Source of the DNA: Pelagicoccus sp. SDUM812002
Lineage (GTDB): Bacteria > Verrucomicrobiota > Verrucomicrobiia > Opitutales > Opitutaceae
NCBI RefSeq assembly: GCF_031127835.1
Contig: NZ_JARXHX010000001.1
Coordinates: 62,001-126,000, forward strand
Length of the DNA stretch: 64,000 nt
Reading direction: 5' to 3'
The position numbers and the translations under genes were made by a program. Each line of letters starts with the position of its first letter. Within the stretch, counting starts at the first letter, position 1. The notes beneath the pieces are model-generated. The model was not told the origin of the DNA. It was given only the letters and a program-made list of their open reading frames with translations, and searched no databases. Below, in pieces: positions 62,652-64,000 of the stretch.

Positions 62652-64000
62652 GTGCCAATCGGACTCAATCTCAAATTTATTCGTCGTCATATCACGCAGC
62701 CCGCCAAAGGGCTGTGCGTCTGGGCGCTTTTTTCACTCTGCGGTCCACAAGCAAGGGCGGTAGACACGCTCTCGATTTTGTCAGAAGCGCCTCGTCTTGA
62801 AACCGCTGCTGAGCTTTTCAATTCCGGCCAATACGAAGAGGTAATTATCTACTCGACCGCAGCTCAAGACCTCGACCCTTGGATCACCGACTGGGAGATC
62901 TACAAGGCTCGATCTCTCATGGCGCTGGGCCAATACGAGGAAGCCTACACTTCGCTCGAAGCCTACGTGAGCGAGCGCTCGTACGATATCCGGGCACGCC
63001 TTCTCCTTCGAGAGACCGCCCTGCTCACCGGACGTATCGACGAGGCCGAGCGGCAGAAGGAAGCCCTCGCATACCTCGTTAACGAACAACGCCGCCGCTA
63101 CGCCTACGATCCCGAGAACGTCGTCGCCATCGGACATATCGCCTTGCTCTACGACGTGGAACCCAAGCTGGTCTTGGAGAACTTTTTTCGGCGGGCGCAA
63201 GAGTTCAGCACCAAGCCGGTTTCTGCTTACCTTGGCACCGGAAATCTGGCGCTCTCCAAGGACGACTTCAAACTCGCCTCCAAAGCATTCCAAGAAGGAC
63301 TCCTAGAATATCCTGGCCACGTTGAATTACTTCACGGCCTAGCCAAAGCCTACGAAGAGGGCGATAGGGCGCAGTTGCTCAACTACGTCCAACAGGCCCT
63401 CGCCATCAACTCCCGCCATTCCCCCACTCTCGTGCTGCTCGCAGAGCACCTAATCGCCGCCGAGTCCTATGAAGCGGCTGCACAAAATCTCGACGCCGCC
63501 CTACTGGTCAATCCACGCGACTCCGAAGCCCTCGCCCTGAAGGCGACTATCGCCTACATCCGCAATGAAAACGACCGTGGCGACGAGCTACGTACAGCCG
63601 CCTTGGCATCTTGGCCAACCAATCCGCGGGTTGACTACCGCATCGGTAAGCAACTTTCCCGCAAGTACCGCTTTTCCGACGGTTCCAGCCACCAGCGTAT
63701 CGCCCTTGGGTTGGACGAGGGCTACAACCCCGCCCGCATCCAACTCGCTCAAGACCTTCTACGCCTCGGACGCAACGAAGAGGCATGGAAGCTGGCCAAT
63801 GCCGTGCATGAAGCAGATCCGTATAATATTTCTGCATACAACTTGGTCACTCTGCGGGATCGTCTCAACAACTTCCAAACCATCGAGTCTGAGCACTTTC
63901 TCATTCGCATGAGCAACGAAGAAGCGCCGGTCTACGGCGAGCGTGCCCTCGAGGTATTGGAGAATGCCCATACGCGCCTGACCGAGAGATACGGCCTCGA
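62652..64000 (+). CDS. secreted TPR-peptidase MA-like protein (cut by window end)
   Basis: The frame has no stop before the window end. It begins with GTG 62652 and a signal peptide (RRHITQPAKGLCVWALFSLC, cleavage near GPQARA). Several TPR repeats follow: LETAAELFNSGQYEEVIIYS, YKARSLMALGQYEEAYTSLE, LGTGNLALSKDDFKLASKAF and LLAEHLIAAESYEAAAQNLD. After about residue 415 comes ESEHFLIRMSNEEAPVYGER then ALEVLENAHTRLTERYGL, which looks like the start of a peptidase MA-type metalloprotease domain; its HExxH would lie beyond the window. An upstream in-frame TAG at 62610 limits the start. Function is inferred to be an exported protease or related protein. Confidence 0.75.
   Translation, partial: MPIGLNLKFIRRHITQPAKGLCVWALFSLCGPQARAVDTLSILSEAPRLETAAELFNSGQYEEVIIYSTAAQDLDPWITDWEIYKARSLMALGQYEEAYTSLEAYVSERSYDIRARLLLRETALLTGRIDEAERQKEALAYLVNEQRRRYAYDPENVVAIGHIALLYDVEPKLVLENFFRRAQEFSTKPVSAYLGTGNLALSKDDFKLASKAFQEGLLEYPGHVELLHGLAKAYEEGDRAQLLNYVQQALAINSRHSPTLVLLAEHLIAAESYEAAAQNLDAALLVNPRDSEALALKATIAYIRNENDRGDELRTAALASWPTNPRVDYRIGKQLSRKYRFSDGSSHQRIALGLDEGYNPARIQLAQDLLRLGRNEEAWKLANAVHEADPYNISAYNLVTLRDRLNNFQTIESEHFLIRMSNEEAPVYGERALEVLENAHTRLTERYGL

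Overview
The window is a 64 kb chromosomal segment that most likely comes from a polysaccharide-degrading member of the Verrucomicrobiota, probably Opitutales (a Pelagicoccus- or Opitutaceae-like lineage). The best lineage clues are the very large TonB-dependent receptor with an N-terminal 'LSPFEI...GYYSERTLAGSRL' signature, the GxxExxY-type element, LacI-controlled CAZyme genes and C-terminal 'STDL..W' tails on secreted proteins. Coding density is moderate. I see no phage, IS transposase, CRISPR array or rRNA; the only RNA gene found is tRNA-Ser(GCU). The placement is inference from protein style, not from a marker-gene tree.

Layout. 1-4.9 kb: 3' end of leuB, a broken GxxExxY element bounded by inverted repeats, alaS with an unusual internal insertion, and a phosphoribosyltransferase-HAD fusion. 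5-9.3 kb: three polytopic membrane proteins (an HTTM-like protein, an HTTM protein and an OpgC-type acyltransferase with an extra soluble tail). 9.5-18.3 kb: a decayed secreted-protein gene, a LolA-like exported protein, a GH28-type enzyme, a HEAT-like protein coupled to a secreted protein with an in-frame TGA, and a GH115 alpha-glucuronidase. 18.6-21.3 kb: an HD-domain protein, hemW and an IPT/TIG lipoprotein. 21.5-26 kb: an ECF42-type sigma factor followed by six small genes of the DGPF/YCII, VOC, DUF1428 and DoxX families, with a promoter-like site in front of them. 26.1-31 kb: a lipoprotein, a Na/Pi-cotransporter-like gene broken by two in-frame TAG codons, a zinc-type quinone oxidoreductase, tRNA-Ser and a PhnP-like hydrolase.

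30.9-55.3 kb is the main functional block, a rhamnogalacturonan-I (pectin backbone) utilisation locus. It holds a LacI regulator, a Gfo/Idh/MocA dehydrogenase, a PL26 exo-lyase, a kelch-fused sodium symporter, two GH43-type enzymes (one a tandem fusion), a CBM9-PKD protein, a YesU/DUF6250-like protein, a GH112 phosphorylase (galactosyl-rhamnose phosphorylase by context), a GH106 alpha-L-rhamnosidase, a PL11 lyase, a CE7 acetyl esterase and a SusC-independent type of TonB receptor. Three intergenic regions in this block share a TGAC-N-GTCAGA type dyad and probably form the LacI regulon. The likely flow is: receptor uptake and extracytoplasmic cleavage (PL11, PL26, GH106, tandem GH43, esterase), transport by the symporter, then cytoplasmic phosphorolysis of Gal-Rha by GH112.

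55.4-64 kb: a TMTC-like membrane/TPR protein, a secreted peptidyl-arginine/agmatine-deiminase-like enzyme, an octaheme cytochrome c lipoprotein with HEAT/TPR repeats, a DMT transporter and a TPR-peptidase-MA protein that runs off the end of the window. A recurring oddity is the number of otherwise intact reading frames stopped by a single nonsense codon (positions 568, 14520, 27596 and 27854).
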